A DNA stretch of 64,000 bases from Favolaschia claudopus (Eukaryota; Basidiomycota; Agaricomycetes; Agaricales; Mycenaceae), in NCBI GenBank assembly GCA_037176885.1, contig JAWWNJ010000022.1, positions 2,170,001-2,234,000 of the forward strand, given 5' to 3'. A program made the position numbers and the translations under genes. Below, piece after piece: positions 36,806-48,152 of this stretch. How positions within the stretch are numbered: position 1 is the first letter of the stretch; each line of letters opens with the position of its first letter. The notes below the pieces were generated by a model, which saw only the letters and a program-made list of their open reading frames with translations, was not told where the DNA came from and ran no database searches.

Positions 36806-38603
36806 TGTAACGCTGACACTTGAATATATCAACTGAAGTGCTAAATATAGCGCAGCAGAGAATCTACCACCAAAATATATATATAACACAATCAACCAAC
36901 ACACACAACACTACAACACAAATATCTCCACAAGATACACTCAAATGTCTCTCGAAGAGTTCGTGGGGTTCGATCCGAAATCCAGATGTCACAGTGACGA
37001 GGATATAAGTCGACTTGCAAGTAAGAACCTTGCACAAAACACGCTCTCACACACCGTAGATGGAAGTGATTCCGTCCGCGGACCTTTCCTAATAATAGGA
37101 ACTATAAACGGTAGGATACAAGATACCCAACGCAGTTGAATATCAGGGCGAGATTGAAACAATGGCCACAGACAGTTTCCGCGGCAGAATGCACAATTCT
37201 TATAGCGCCAGTTACGCTACAGACCTGAACCTCCAAATTCCAGGAACCTTTGACACTCCTTTATATAGCACAAGCCTTTCAGACGAGGACTAATCAGATC
37301 TCTTCCGGTTATGCGCCAGCAGTCCCAACGCAATGCTTCAGCAGATGGACAGTTCCACTCTTCCTCAGACTCAGGGAGATACTAGTTCACTCTCGAGCAC
37401 ACGTATCCTTACAATGAGATAGACAGTCCGCGGGCAGTAGAGGCAGGCAGTTCCTAGCACACTAAGGCCACGACAAAGCTACTCGAAAGCAAAGCCTCCG
37501 CGGGTGAACACTCTCGAAACGATGCTTAGATTCACACTTGAACTGAACTTCAACACAATTTCTATTAAGACAAACGAGTAGACAATATCTTTATATATGC
37601 CTCTACGTTGCTGCCTGAGTTCACCAACGCTGTCCAGTAGACTGAGCGCGATGTCCTCCAGCTCAACGAGAAATACAGGTCCTTTTATACTAATGCCAAG
37701 AAATACATCACATAAATAGTACAGAGTAAGCAATGTCGATCCAATTGAGTAGAGAGATGGTATATTGGTATTTGGGTGTCCCGGCGGACCTTCGGCAGCC
37801 TCTTGGCTTGTCGATCCAACGGTAGAAAGTCAGCAATTATGACTCCCACGGTTGAATCACTGAATTGCGGAAGCCCGCGGAACGCCATCATTGGCGATCC
37901 CGTCAATCCGTCACTGGCGGCAACCCTTCCGGTGGTGCCATCAACGCCTCTAATAACTCCTAAGACTATTCTTGGGACATTCCAATTCACTCGCAATATC
38001 ACAGGCTCGTCTGTTGTCCAATTTATCAAGCCACCAAGTCATCCGCGCTGACTCCAGTATAGAAATAGATTTCTAATGAAGTTGCCGCACTTGTTCGGCT
38101 ACAGCATCACACCATCATTACTCCTGTCAAAGACCTCATGTCTTGCCATAACTCTGCCTTCTGATCCTAGCACCGGCATCTCCTGTATGAGATCCCTTTC
38201 CGCTGTTCCAGCCGTCTATTTATAGTCGGCAGCCCGCAGGCATCTGTCTTTTGACTGATGTTGACTCTGATAGCCCCCGCGGCGCCTCCTACATCCTTGT
38301 AGACCTTTGTCTAAGTCCGTAGTACACAAGTACTTGACTCTTCGTCACTCTTCTGAGGGTTCTGTTATGGAACAGATCCATAGTACTGCAGTAGGCTATT
38401 ATTATAATGCCTTTCTCCTGTGATGGGTTTTACGGTCAACAGCTCGGAGCTCACTTTGACCCTCCTTAGTGTCACCAACAGAGGTACTGACTTCCTATTG
38501 ATAGTCGAGTAAGACTATAGTCGTGGCGGGTAGTTGGGTTGTTTAGGGCCGCACTTGACTTAAAATAGCCAGATATAACGCGCAAAAATGACCAGTCGTT
38601 ACA
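36806..38603 (-). mobile_element. Candidate LTR of a retrotransposon, about 1.8 kb
   Basis: On the minus strand it starts TGTAACGACTGG and ends CAGCGTTACA, so it has TG...CA ends with matching TGTAACG inverted termini. A purine run abuts the start on the side expected for a 3' LTR. No long coding frame lies within. The second LTR is not in the window. The far end at 36,806 rests only on the short inverted terminus, so the length is tentative. Confidence 0.45.
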
Positions 38604-38615
38604 TCTCCCCTTCAC
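38604..38615 (-). other. Polypurine tract next to LTR
   Basis: Minus-strand GTGAAGGGGAGA lies immediately upstream of TGTAACG. This is the usual primer site for plus-strand synthesis just before a 3' LTR. Confidence 0.55.
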
Positions 38616-39441
38616 TAAATCTAGACCGTCCTCGGTCTATAGCCTGCACCAAAATTCGTGCTTATTTTTGGCTTTAAATCTAGTGGACCGCAAGGATGAC
38701 AACTCCCGCGGACGTCTATTTTTAGACCAACTGCAAACTACTTTTCTGTCCCTTTTTCCTCGAGCAACTTGTTTTTAGTCAAGTCCTCCTGCACTACTCG
38801 CTAAGACGTTCCGTCTGTTAATTTAGACAGTTGCTTCCGCGGACGCCAATCATTACGGCATATGACATCATTGACACTTTCTGTCTGAAATATTCGGACA
38901 GGGGTTTTTCACCTCTTTTCCTTATATTTTTCGACTCGGTCAAATTTTCGCCGTCCTGGACTTCGCCAACCCTAATCCTAAGTGCGTTTGCACTTCCGCT
39001 TTATCTAATCTGTACCTCCGACTTATCATTCGCCGCGGCCGCCTCTGCCCTGGCAATCAGCTTCAGGTTTTCATCAAACCTTAATACTGGCTTCTAATTA
39101 CTGCGGCTGCGCCCTAGATTAACTTTCACCTTCTGTGCTTCCTTCTAGGTGAGTCACTGAGTTTTCAATTCAGTTCTCTGAAGGCGTGGCGACTTAGAGA
39201 AATTTTCTCTAAGTCCGCGCTGACTTATAGCTTGAGTGGGTGCGTCTCTTAGCGCCCACTTCTTCCTTCCTTCCACCACCACCACACACAGTGTCTTACA
39301 CCCTGTGGCCGTCTTCTTGGTTATTCTCCTGGCCCTTCGACACGCTCCTCGACGCTTACGTCGCCGAGTAGCCTCCTTCTTGGACTCTTTTTGCAATCCT
39401 CGCCCAACAACCGCTTCCCTCTGGTGCTCGTCGCCGGACTT
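38616..39441. other. Retroelement internal remnant, no intact gene
   Basis: If the LTR call is right, this is the truncated 3' part of the internal region read on the minus strand. A fragment near 39,090-38,840 reads charged peptide (NLTESKNIRKRGE) but carries stops. No domain was recognised. Confidence 0.4.
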
Positions 39442-41206
39442 ATGCCTGTCAAGAAGGGTACCTCTGAACCAACTCGTCGCTCTACCCGGAAGATCACCAT
39501 GGCCTCTACTAAGCGTCCGCGCAAGACTAAAGCCGGTGCTAAAGTGGGCCCTGGCCGTTCCTCCGTCGTCGTCCCCAAGGACGTCGAGCCAGACCTTCCC
39601 GAATCAGAAGAGTCAGCGGCGTCGACCCCAGAGCCTCCCGCGCCTTCTTCCTCTCGCAAAATCAAGTCTCCACCCGCGGAGGAGCCTGCTGTCGTCGTTG
39701 CTGGCCCGTCGATTCGTTCAGCGCTGTTTGAACCACCGCCGCAGATTCCCTCGGACGATCCCATTGCAGCATTCTGGGCTCCTTTCGACAACTCTTTCGC
39801 GCGCGACCTCATTCCGCTTTTTATCCACAAGCCGCCGCCGCCGTCGGACGAACAGATCCGTAGCTTAGCATTGTTGACTCCAGTCCTCGTACGTGGCTAT
39901 TTCTTTCTCATCTTTAATCGAATACTTATTATTCTCTTAGTCCCCTTATCGTCGCGAACACCCCAACCTGCCTTTGAACGTCGAGGCATTCCTGTGGGCC
40001 CTCGCGCGCGCTGCTCGTCACATCGCCAAGGTCCTTCCCGACGTTGCCGCAGCGGAGGAGTTGATCGCACTCTATCGCGATCTTCGTCCTTCGTCTGAAA
40101 TCCAAGACACCATCCTCGCCGCGGATCCGAAAGGCACACATTACGGTGCGGGGTTCTGCGTCCCCAGCATCGTCACCGTTCCCACTCGACGGCCCCGGGT
40201 TCCCGTTTTCTCCGACAGCGAAGAGTCAGGTAGCGAGGAGCCGCCTGCCAAGCGTCCGCGCATGGCCATCTCTCCTTCGCCTGAGCGCTCGCCGACTCCT
40301 GCTCCTCCGTCTGAGCGTTCTATGACCCCTGTGGGTCCCATCTTCGACATTACCACTCGCGCTCAGTTAATCAATATGTTCTTTGATATTCCCGAGACCG
40401 GTAAGTCTGATGGTTCCTTTCTCTTTATACCGTGGCTCATCTTTCATTCCAGGTATGCCTTCTCCAGCGCACATGAAGATCCCCACATCCTACGTCCAGA
40501 CGTCCCTGGTCCCACCAATGCTGTCCAAGATCGCCTTTCCCTGTCTGAACTGCGTCCTTAACTATGCCGAATGCAGGCCCGTCGGGGGTCGTTCGTCCGT
40601 CTGCACTCGCTGCGCGGATCGCAAACATCAGTGCTCCCACAACTGGACGCCTCTGGAATTCAAGCGGTTCACCGAATGCATGCGTCCCTTCATCGCCGTA
40701 GCTCCTCACACCATTGCCTCTGCACTTCAACGTCTTGTGCAGGCATACGAGGATGCCCAGTTCACGAGCTTCGCCCATGTCCGCGCGCTCAATAACCTTC
40801 GCTTGCAGGCGCAAGACTCCGCCCTCACTATCTCCGGTGCCGAACGTTCTCTCGCCGTTGAGCAGTTCAACGACTTCTTTGTGGATAAAGAAGGCGCTGA
40901 CCTCGCTCGCAATTTTGTGGCGCACGTCTTGTCGAAGAAACCGTTTTACGAGCTGGAGCGGGACTTCGTTGCCCACGAGGCTACTTCAAGCGCGATCCAG
41001 TGACGAATGCTGCGGGCGACGTGGAGAGCTATACTTATCAGCCCAAGTTCTCCGCTCGCATCATTCCCGACTTGGATCTCAAAGGCGTTTTGAAGACGGT
41101 GGACCCTCAACTCGGTCCTGTTGCTTCTTTCGACGACCTTTCTGCCGCGGGGCCTTCTTCTTCTACACCTGTAGTTGTAGGTAAAAGCCTTCAGACATGG
41201 CCCTAG
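39442..41206 (+). pseudogene. Cys-cluster protein of unknown family, frameshifted near the C-terminus
   Basis: Starts MPVKKGTSEPTRRSTRK. Exon 1 ends near 39,891. Exon 2 (from SPYRREHPNLP) ends near 40,401, and exon 3 begins at 40,452. A basic, Pro-rich N-terminus leads to a cluster FPCLNCVLNYAEC followed by CTRCADRKHQCSHNW (about 40,530-40,650), a C-x2-C...C...C-x2-C...C arrangement loosely like a Zn2Cys6 or gag-like knuckle. A helical region and QFNDFFVDKEG follow. Near 40,975 the frame must move by one base to continue through YFKRDPVTNAAGDVESYTYQ to the stop at 41206. Likely mobile-element derived; whether retroelement gag-like or KDZ3 cargo cannot be decided here. Confidence 0.55.
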
Positions 41207-41515
41207 CCAGTTTGGAATGTTGTCTTTCTACCCCTGCCTAGACACCCCCCTGCCTAAGCCTCACATACAGCTAAATAGCACTGAATTTGATGTTTTTTTG
41301 CCGGCTCCGGTCCCGGCGGGTCCTCACCGGCCTTGATTGACAGCGGCCAGCGAAGATAAGATTGATATCAAGATCGCCCTGGCTTCCCATATCTGGAGCT
41401 GCAACGCCATGCAACCCAAAAAGGCAATTTTTTCATCGCAAAGCACACTTCAAATAAAATAGCAAAAAAAAAATGCATTGAATGGCTGTAAATACTCTAC
41501 TCCATTCCATCCACA
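41207..41515. other. Gap before the KDZ3 transposase 3' end
   Basis: About 300 bp without genes. A GC-rich partial palindrome (CCGGCTCCGG...CCGGCGGG) lies near 41,300 and an A-rich run at 41,460. The left end of KDZ3 is probably in or left of here, but no inverted partner is available in the window. Confidence 0.4.
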
Positions 41516-43706
41516 TCAAGCCCCCGGTTCTCCACCTCTTATTGCGCTTTCCCCTCCCGCTATGATCTCGCCGAGCATGGCATCATTTTCCATCGCCACA
41601 CGAACAGCGCTAGATGCCGAGGTCTCCCAGCTTTGCTTGAATCGTCGAGAGACCTGCCGGGTCATCGCAGCTTGCTGTGATGCATATGCCTGTAAGCCCT
41701 TCTTCACCTCAGGAGCAACAGCTCGTTCCACTGCACGGCGCTCTTCCCACCATAGCGCGCGCCATCGTAAGAAACGCAGCACTCGCCGCATCTCCTCGCG
41801 CAGCAGATCGACCTCCTCTATCCACCTGTCCCTCCGTGCCTTCGCCGTAGCCCACTCCACACGAACGGCTATTATGAATGGTAAGCGCGTGAAAGATCCT
41901 TCCTTGAATGCAATTGTATACCTTCGACCAGCTCCTCTTCATCCGCATCAGGGCCCCCACCTTGGGTCCAAATCCATGACATCTTCTTCTGCCGCGAAGA
42001 GATCGCCGCTGCCGTTGCCCTTGTAGATTTGCGATTGCCCTGCGAACCCACGCCCCCCAATCGCTCCCGAGCTAATGCGTCGACTTCTCGGTCCTGATCC
42101 AGCCGAATGTCCTCATCCCTCAGCGCTTTCCAAGCCACACATGCAGTTTCGCCCTTCAGGCTAATCAGCGCTTCCCTCGCCCTCCGGTATCTGGCAGCAG
42201 CGTCTTCGATATTCTCTGTCACTTGCTCGATGAGCACCGCCGCTCGCGTTCCGCCGCGCTGCCCGACAAGGTGCTCCAGGCGATAGTAGAGTAGATGCCG
42301 CTTTGCGTGTAGCCTGCTCCGTAAACGGCGGATATTGTCGTTTAGCTGCCCCTCGCGAAGCCGAGCCTCCTTCGCAGGCAATCCCTCCAGCTCCGTGCTT
42401 CCTTCCCCCCTGCTCAGCGCGGACGGTAGAAAAAGCTTCACCTCCTCAGCCTGAGGAGGCGGCATATCCGGGTCCCACTGCTCATCGTCCTCCCTAACCC
42501 TCTCTGCTGCTGCCGGCAAGTAGATTGCTTGTAATGCCCGGAACTTGCGGAGCTTGGCGAAGAAAGCTCGTCGTTGCTCCGTGATGCGCTCGCTCTGCTC
42601 AGCCGCCAAGATCGAGCGTCCCTTGAGCTCCCGCCGAATTCTATCCCTGGTAAACCTCAGCGCTCATTTTCATCAAGCCAAACACGAAGACTCACTGTGC
42701 GTTCTCCAATTGTAGCCCCATAACTAGGAAAGACGTTACGCTGGACCCATGCAACGTCGTCTTACCCGCTGCAGCTTCCCCCAGCTCCTCCTTTGCCAGA
42801 GCCAATCGAATAGACGCCTCACTCGGCACTACAAAAAGTTAGCGTTACTATTCACAGCGACTTGACAAAAAAAAACACCGTTTTGCCCGTCTCCCAATTC
42901 ATAAGGGTTCTTCTGCGTCGAATCCGCTATCCAGGCGTCAACCATCCCTTGCCACTGCTCGCGTAGCTCAGACTTCAGCGTCCCATCGACCTCTTCAAAA
43001 CTCGCAACCTGACGGTCACGCTCTTCGATTGCGATTATAAGCTTGCGGGGAAGAGTGGTGCCTTCTTGTAAGTTAGCAAGCTTTCAACACCTTGGAGAAG
43101 CACACACACCTTGCTTCAGATTCTTTTCAGTGTTGTGATGGTCCGTCTTATCTTCAATGGCGTCCTCTCGAGCCCCGTAATTCATCTCCTTTGTCGCCGT
43201 TGCCAACGCATTGAACCCCGACCACACCCTTTCCGTCCCCTCCCCGTCCGTCCTTCCGACGCCTTCCTGGTGAGTTAATGAGTTTTGCACTTGGCACGAA
43301 CGTTCATGCGCTGTGGCGTGCCAGACCGGAAGCCCAAATACGACGGTGGTTTTCTCGAGATCTAGTCGCATTTCTTCTGGCATTGCCTCCATCCGCTGAC
43401 GAAACCGTATCTTCCATTGGCAGACGATATCGTAGCAGACCGCAATGTAAAGTAGCAGAACACCTAAAATGGAGGCGAGGACTATGTAGTCCATGTTCAT
43501 GTACCTTTAACGTATCAGTTTATTGGCATCGAGATCGTGAAATGTATATTACCTTTCGCCCTTTTGTAAATCGCCCAGGCCCTGCGGACGGACGACCTCA
43601 TGACGAGCACATACTACTGCTCCCAAGCCTGAAGCTCGCAGGCCTGTGGTCAATCGAGTTTCTTTTTGGGCAAGCGCAGCGAAGGCGGCACAAGTGCTGA
43701 TCTGCT
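41516..43706 (-). pseudogene. KDZ3 transposase, 3' part (downstream of the KDZ2 insertion)
   Basis: Continues the transposase broken at 56,571. It reads STCAAFAALAQKETRLTTGL, VCARHEVVRPQGLGDLQKGE, then CYDIVCQWKIRFRQRM (second catalytic Asp, about 43,440) and RTDGEGTERVW (candidate catalytic Glu, about 43,240). Exons across 43,000-42,650 follow, then the charged helical C-terminus (KLRKFRALQAIYLPA, SWIWTQGGG) ending in GGEPGA at 41516. Matches KDZ1 block for block. No stop interrupts it, so before insertion the gene was probably functional. Confidence 0.85.
43699..43706 (+). repeat. KDZ2 target site duplication, left copy
   Basis: GATCTGCT directly outside the left end of KDZ2, identical to 56571-56578. 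Confidence 0.9.
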
Positions 43707-44371
43707 CACCTGTATTACCCACCACAATACTGAAAGTACAGCAGATAAACATTTCTCATCATAGGCTGCAAGTCCAGAGGCGTGGCCTGCCACCATTTTG
43801 GTGCCATACCTGCCATGGAGGGGCTGCCACGGCGGTGTCCTGGGGTGCTTTTGGTAGCCACACCTGCCATATATAGTAACTGTAGTCACATTTAGGGTTG
43901 TATTCATCCACCTCTGCCACCATATTGTTTTGGACGCAAAAAAATGTGCCATTCCTGCCACAATACTGTTTTGTAGTGAAATTTCGGCTTGAATGCGTCC
44001 ACCTCTGCCACCATATTTTTGTGGGGTAGAAAGTGGTGGCATTCCTGCCACGTATTTGTTTTGTAGTGGAATATGGGGCTGAAGCCATCCACCTCTGCCA
44101 CGGAAACATTTTTAGGGTGGATGGGGGGCTTCAGTGTGCCATCCCTGCCACGTAAGTGGAAGTGGGTGGCGACCCTCAGAAAACCCTCCTGCCACTGTTG
44201 CCACTTCCTAAAAAGGAAGGTGTAGGCCTTGCTCTGAGGTGTCCTGTGCCATCCCTGCCACACAACTCAGAGTGGGTGGCGACCCTCAGAATACTGTTCT
44301 GCCACCGTTGCCACTTCCTAAAAAGGAAGGTATGGGCCTTGCTCTGAGGTGTCCCGTGCCATCCCTGCCAC
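43707..44371 (+). repeat. KDZ2 left terminal inverted repeat, 665 bp
   Basis: Pairs with the reverse complement of about 55,907-56,570 with only scattered single-base differences by eye and a one-base length difference. It includes two copies of the 110-bp unit at its inner end (44,152-44,371). Rich in CTGCCAC. Confidence 0.9.
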
Positions 44372-44586
44372 GGACTCTTTTTTATTTTGACCTCTAACAT
44401 TATTTCAAAACAGCAAGATATTTTTTTTATTTCGCGCCGTTTGCGCACGCGTCAGTAGTACTAGTGATACAGCATATATGTAATTCAGTTAAAAAAAACC
44501 CCCCGGCCTCGAGACGATTCTCAAAGCAAGCAAAAAGGCGAGGCAGGGGCGGGGGAGCAGCAGACAACGAGCAGGAGGAAGGTCTT

Positions 44587-47500
44587 CTAATCGGAGGAGG
44601 AGTCGGAGTCCTCGTACTCCTCCGAGCCGGCACGATCGATCTCGGCAAGGCTTTTGCGGGGGGTTTTGGCGACGGCGGGGGCCTTGGAGCTGCCAGCTTT
44701 GGCCCTTCTCGCTGCATCCCTAGCCTTGGATTCCGCCGCCATCTTCTTGTTCCCATCCTGCTTCTCCATTGGGGTCATGTCCTTGCGGCTCTTCACCACC
44801 ACACCGCCATCCCCTCCCCCGGACCCTGAACCTGAAGCCACGGGGCCGCTCGTACTGCCCCCGCCACTGTTTCCGCCGCCCTTGCCACCATTGCCACCAT
44901 CCTCTTGCTCGCTGCTGGTATCACCAACCACGGAATTGCTGGGGAACTCCTTCCGCCGGTGCTTGAATGCCGGCTTCTTGATGACGACCTCCACCCTCTG
45001 CCGCTTCCTAGCCCTCTCCCCCTCATCCTCCAACGGCTTGGTCGGCGCTTTTCTCTTCTTGGGCTCGGTGGCAGGCGTGGCAGAGCTGGACTTGGACTTT
45101 TTGACGGGGGCGGCGGTGGCAGACGTGGCAGACGAGCTGGACTTCGACTTGTTGACGGGGGCGGCGGTGGCACGGGTGGCAGCTGAGGTCTTTGACTTCT
45201 TGGGGGGTGCTTCGTCGCTCTCATCCGCAACTTCATCCTCCCCGTCATCCGTCGCTGGGGCTTCAGGCACCCGCTTGCGCTTCTGCCCTCTGGTGGAACG
45301 ACGTGTCTCCTCCTCCTCCTCTGCACCCTCCTCCTCCTCTGCCTCTTTACCCCCCTTGGCCCGGCCCTTCCCCTTGCCTTTTGCCTTCGGCTTGGGGCTA
45401 GGGGGCTCGGGCGTCGACTCCGCCTCCGGTTCTTCCTCCTCCACTTCTTTGAACCTCGCCTGCTTCTTCTTCTTCTTCTTCGGCGGCTCCTCCTCCTCCT
45501 CCTCCTCCTCCTCCTCCTCCTCCTGCTGCTTCTTCTTTCCCACTGCCTTCTTCCCCCCCTTCGTCTTCTTCTCCTCCTTCTTTGCCAACTTCTTTGCCGC
45601 CTTCTTCTCTTTCTTCTCCTCTGCCACCTCAGCCTTGATGTCGTCCCACTCATCCTTCTTCATGTGATAGAACTGGATCACGCCGCTAAACAGCAGGTCC
45701 CAGATACGCCCTACTTGCTGAGTAGCGGGGCCGCTGAAGTTGGAGGGAGTTCCCCACTGGACCTCATCAGGCCACCCCCGGATATTGATGCCACGCGCAG
45801 CGCTGACTGAAGCCTTGAAGGTCGAGTATGGCATTGAGGTGTACTGGAAGCCAGTGATCTCGCCTGGTACAGAAACGTTGAAAAGGAAACGTAACCGACA
45901 GAAACTGGGACACTCACTGAGTTGCCGAGTCAACTCGTTTGAAACCTCCTTCCTGAGCTCCGTCGCCCCCTCGGGCTTCACGCGCTCCTCAGGCTCCGAG
46001 GCTTCTTCCTTGGCGGCGTCGGCGCAGGCCCAGACCGAGAACTGGTTGCCGAAGACATGCGCCTCCTTCCGCAGCTGCTCAGGGAAGAAGCGCATGCTGT
46101 TTTCGGAGCCGAGGGTGTGGACGCGGATTGTTGAGCTCACTGAACTCGGAGCGATGACAACGAAGCCTCGCGCACCCGTGCGGCGCTCCAGCAGCACGAG
46201 CTACAGAATGATGTGTCAGTTCCAGCTGCCACGGGTGATACTGCCATGACTGCCACCAAACTTACCTCGTCTTGAAACCACCGCGCAATCTTAGCTGCGT
46301 CCCTCGCAGCCGCCGTGCCCGAAAGGGGTTCAATCTCCTTCTCTTGATGCGTCGCCAGGTAATCTGCTCGAAGCTGCTCGAGGTCGGCAGCAGTCCATTC
46401 TCGCGACACGTTGTCGAACTCGCGGTGGGAATACATTCTGTGAGCCTCACTCATGCCGATCTTGGTGTCATTGGCGGGGTCTTAAGGTAGTGTCAGCACA
46501 GGAAAGGAAACGGACGTAAAAGACGTGGCACATACTTTTGTTGTACTCCTTTAAATGCCACCACACCTTTGCCGTCCTCTCATTGTACCCCCTCTTGTCT
46601 TTCTTCGCCCTCTCGCTCGCCCCGCTCAGATACGCTCGTGCAACCTTCTTCGAAACCCCAAGCTTCTCCGCCACCTCGTCGACCTTCTCCTCAAACGCCG
46701 CGTACCATTCACGGGCTTCGGCGCGCAACCCACTCCGCTTCTTCTTGCCCTCTGCCCCAGTCAAGGACTCCTCCTCCTCGGCGTCTGAGTTCGCATTTGA
46801 GTTCGCCGTTCTCTCACGCCATGCCACGTTGTACTCGTCCTCCACCTCCTCCACAGACGCCGCGCGCGGGTCACGCCGTTTCTGCTCCCTCCCCTCTTTG
46901 GCCTTCCCCTTCCCTTTGTCCTCCCGTTCCTTCTCCCTGTCTTCCACTCCAACCGGCCATTGTGCTGCTGCCTTGAACGCCGCCCTAAACTGAGCTACGC
47001 GGGCGAGCCGACGATGGTGCGAGTCCCACGCCTCCATCCTCACCACCCTCGCCGCATCCAGCGCGACCGACGCGTAGATGTTGCGTGTCAACTCCTCCTC
47101 GCTGATAGTGATAGAGTGGGGAGCGCACGGCGGAAGCGGGCCATTCAGGAAGGCGTTGTCGTTATCGCCATCGTTGCCGTGGCCCACCAACTCGCCAAAA
47201 TCTTCGTCGCTGCGCCCCAAGACCTCGTTGGTCCTACGTGTAGAGTCGGGGGAAAGGAAGGGCGAGTTGTCGGTGGCAGGGGCGGCAGCACGACGGGGTG
47301 TGCTGGGAGCAGATTTCTGCGACGGGGATGAAGGAACAGCGGGTGTGCTGGGGGCTTCGGAGCCAGCACGGGAAGCAGGAGCGGTGGGTGTTGCAGGAGG
47401 AGGCTGCGACGGGGATGAAGGAACAGCGGGTGTGCCGGGGGCTTCGGAGCCAGCACGGGAAGCAGGAGCGGTGGGTGTTGTAGGAGGAGGGGTGTTTTTG

Positions 47501-48006
47501 TCGGACGGTGCAGGAGGAGGAGCGGTTTCATCAGACGGCACAGGAGGAGCGTCCTCGGGCGCAGCAGGAGGATTGCCAGCTTTGGGCAGCGGCTTGGGCA
47601 GTGGGCGTTTCTTGGAGGGCTCGGGAGTGCCGTCTGGCTCCCGCAGCGTCTCTACAGGCGGAGGAGGGGAGAGCTGAGGCCTCGAGGACGACGTAGGCGC
47701 CTTCGAGGACGGGGCTGCCTTCTTCTTGATTTTTTTGGGGGGGCCGCTTGCGTAGGTAGATGGGTCGGGGGGAACAGCGAGCTCGACGATGGGAATGGGC
47801 TCAGTGGCAGGGGCGGAAGTGGTGGCAGAGGCGCCGTCCTCATCGTCGTCGTCATCGTCGGAGCTGTCCTCCGGGCTGGGGACGCGGCTGGGTCCACCGG
47901 GGGCGACGACGGGTCCAGAGGAGCGCGTTGTGCGCGTAGACGGAGGGCGAGGGGTCGATTTCAGCTTGGAGCGTGGCTTGGAGCGTACACTGCGGCGTGG
48001 AGGCAT
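44587..48006 (-). CDS. KDZ2 accessory: large low-complexity protein with conserved Trp-rich core
   Basis: Starts MPPRRSVRSKPRSKLK at 48006 and ends EYEDSDSSSD at 44589, in four or more exons. The N-terminal half is Pro/Ser/Thr-rich and contains a 29-residue duplication. The ordered core follows: EEELTRNIYASVALDAARVV, EWYAAFEEKVDEVAEKLGVS, RTAKVWWHLKEYNK (46,550), MYSHREFDNVSREWTAADLE (46,440-46,380), GARGFVVIAPSSVSSTI (46,170) and QVGRIWDLLFSGVIQFYHM (45,700). The C-terminal 350 residues alternate Lys/Arg and Glu runs, with a 13-Glu stretch, suggesting a disordered nuclear protein. No known domain was recognised. It may be the positional counterpart of KDZ1 gene A (both minus, at the left end), but clear sequence similarity was not established. 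Divergent from the TET/JBP gene. Confidence 0.7.
47321..47494 (-). repeat. 87-bp tandem duplication in coding sequence
   Basis: Two copies of an 87-bp unit starting GACGGGGATGAAGG (47321 and 47408) encode a 29-residue Pro/Ser/Ala repeat. In-frame length keeps the gene open. Nearly identical copies imply a recent duplication. Confidence 0.8.
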
Positions 48007-48152
48007 GGGTGGATGTGGTGGCAGACGAGCAAAATTGTCTAAGTCCGTTTGATGTGACAGTCACACTCAGCCGTCACCCAAACAAACGCGTCTTTGTCTT
48101 TTCCTCTCCCTCCTCTCCCTCCTCCTCCTCTGCCTACCCGTCTCGTCAAGCC
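48007..48152. promoter_or_regulatory. Divergent promoter region inside KDZ2
   Basis: The 146 bp lie between two opposed start codons. The sequence is pyrimidine-rich on the plus strand toward the TET/JBP start (CTCTCCCTCC runs), typical of fungal promoters. No TATA box was assigned. Confidence 0.45.

Noticed and set aside
41207..41515. Left terminal repeat of KDZ3
   Set aside because: A GC-rich partial palindrome is present, but the right end of KDZ3 is outside the window, so no inverted partner can confirm it.
44654..45667. 337-codon plus-strand open frame
   Set aside because: Antisense of the Lys/Glu-rich minus-strand gene. Its Ser/Phe/Leu-rich composition is the shadow of those codons, and spliced conserved blocks lie on the minus strand.
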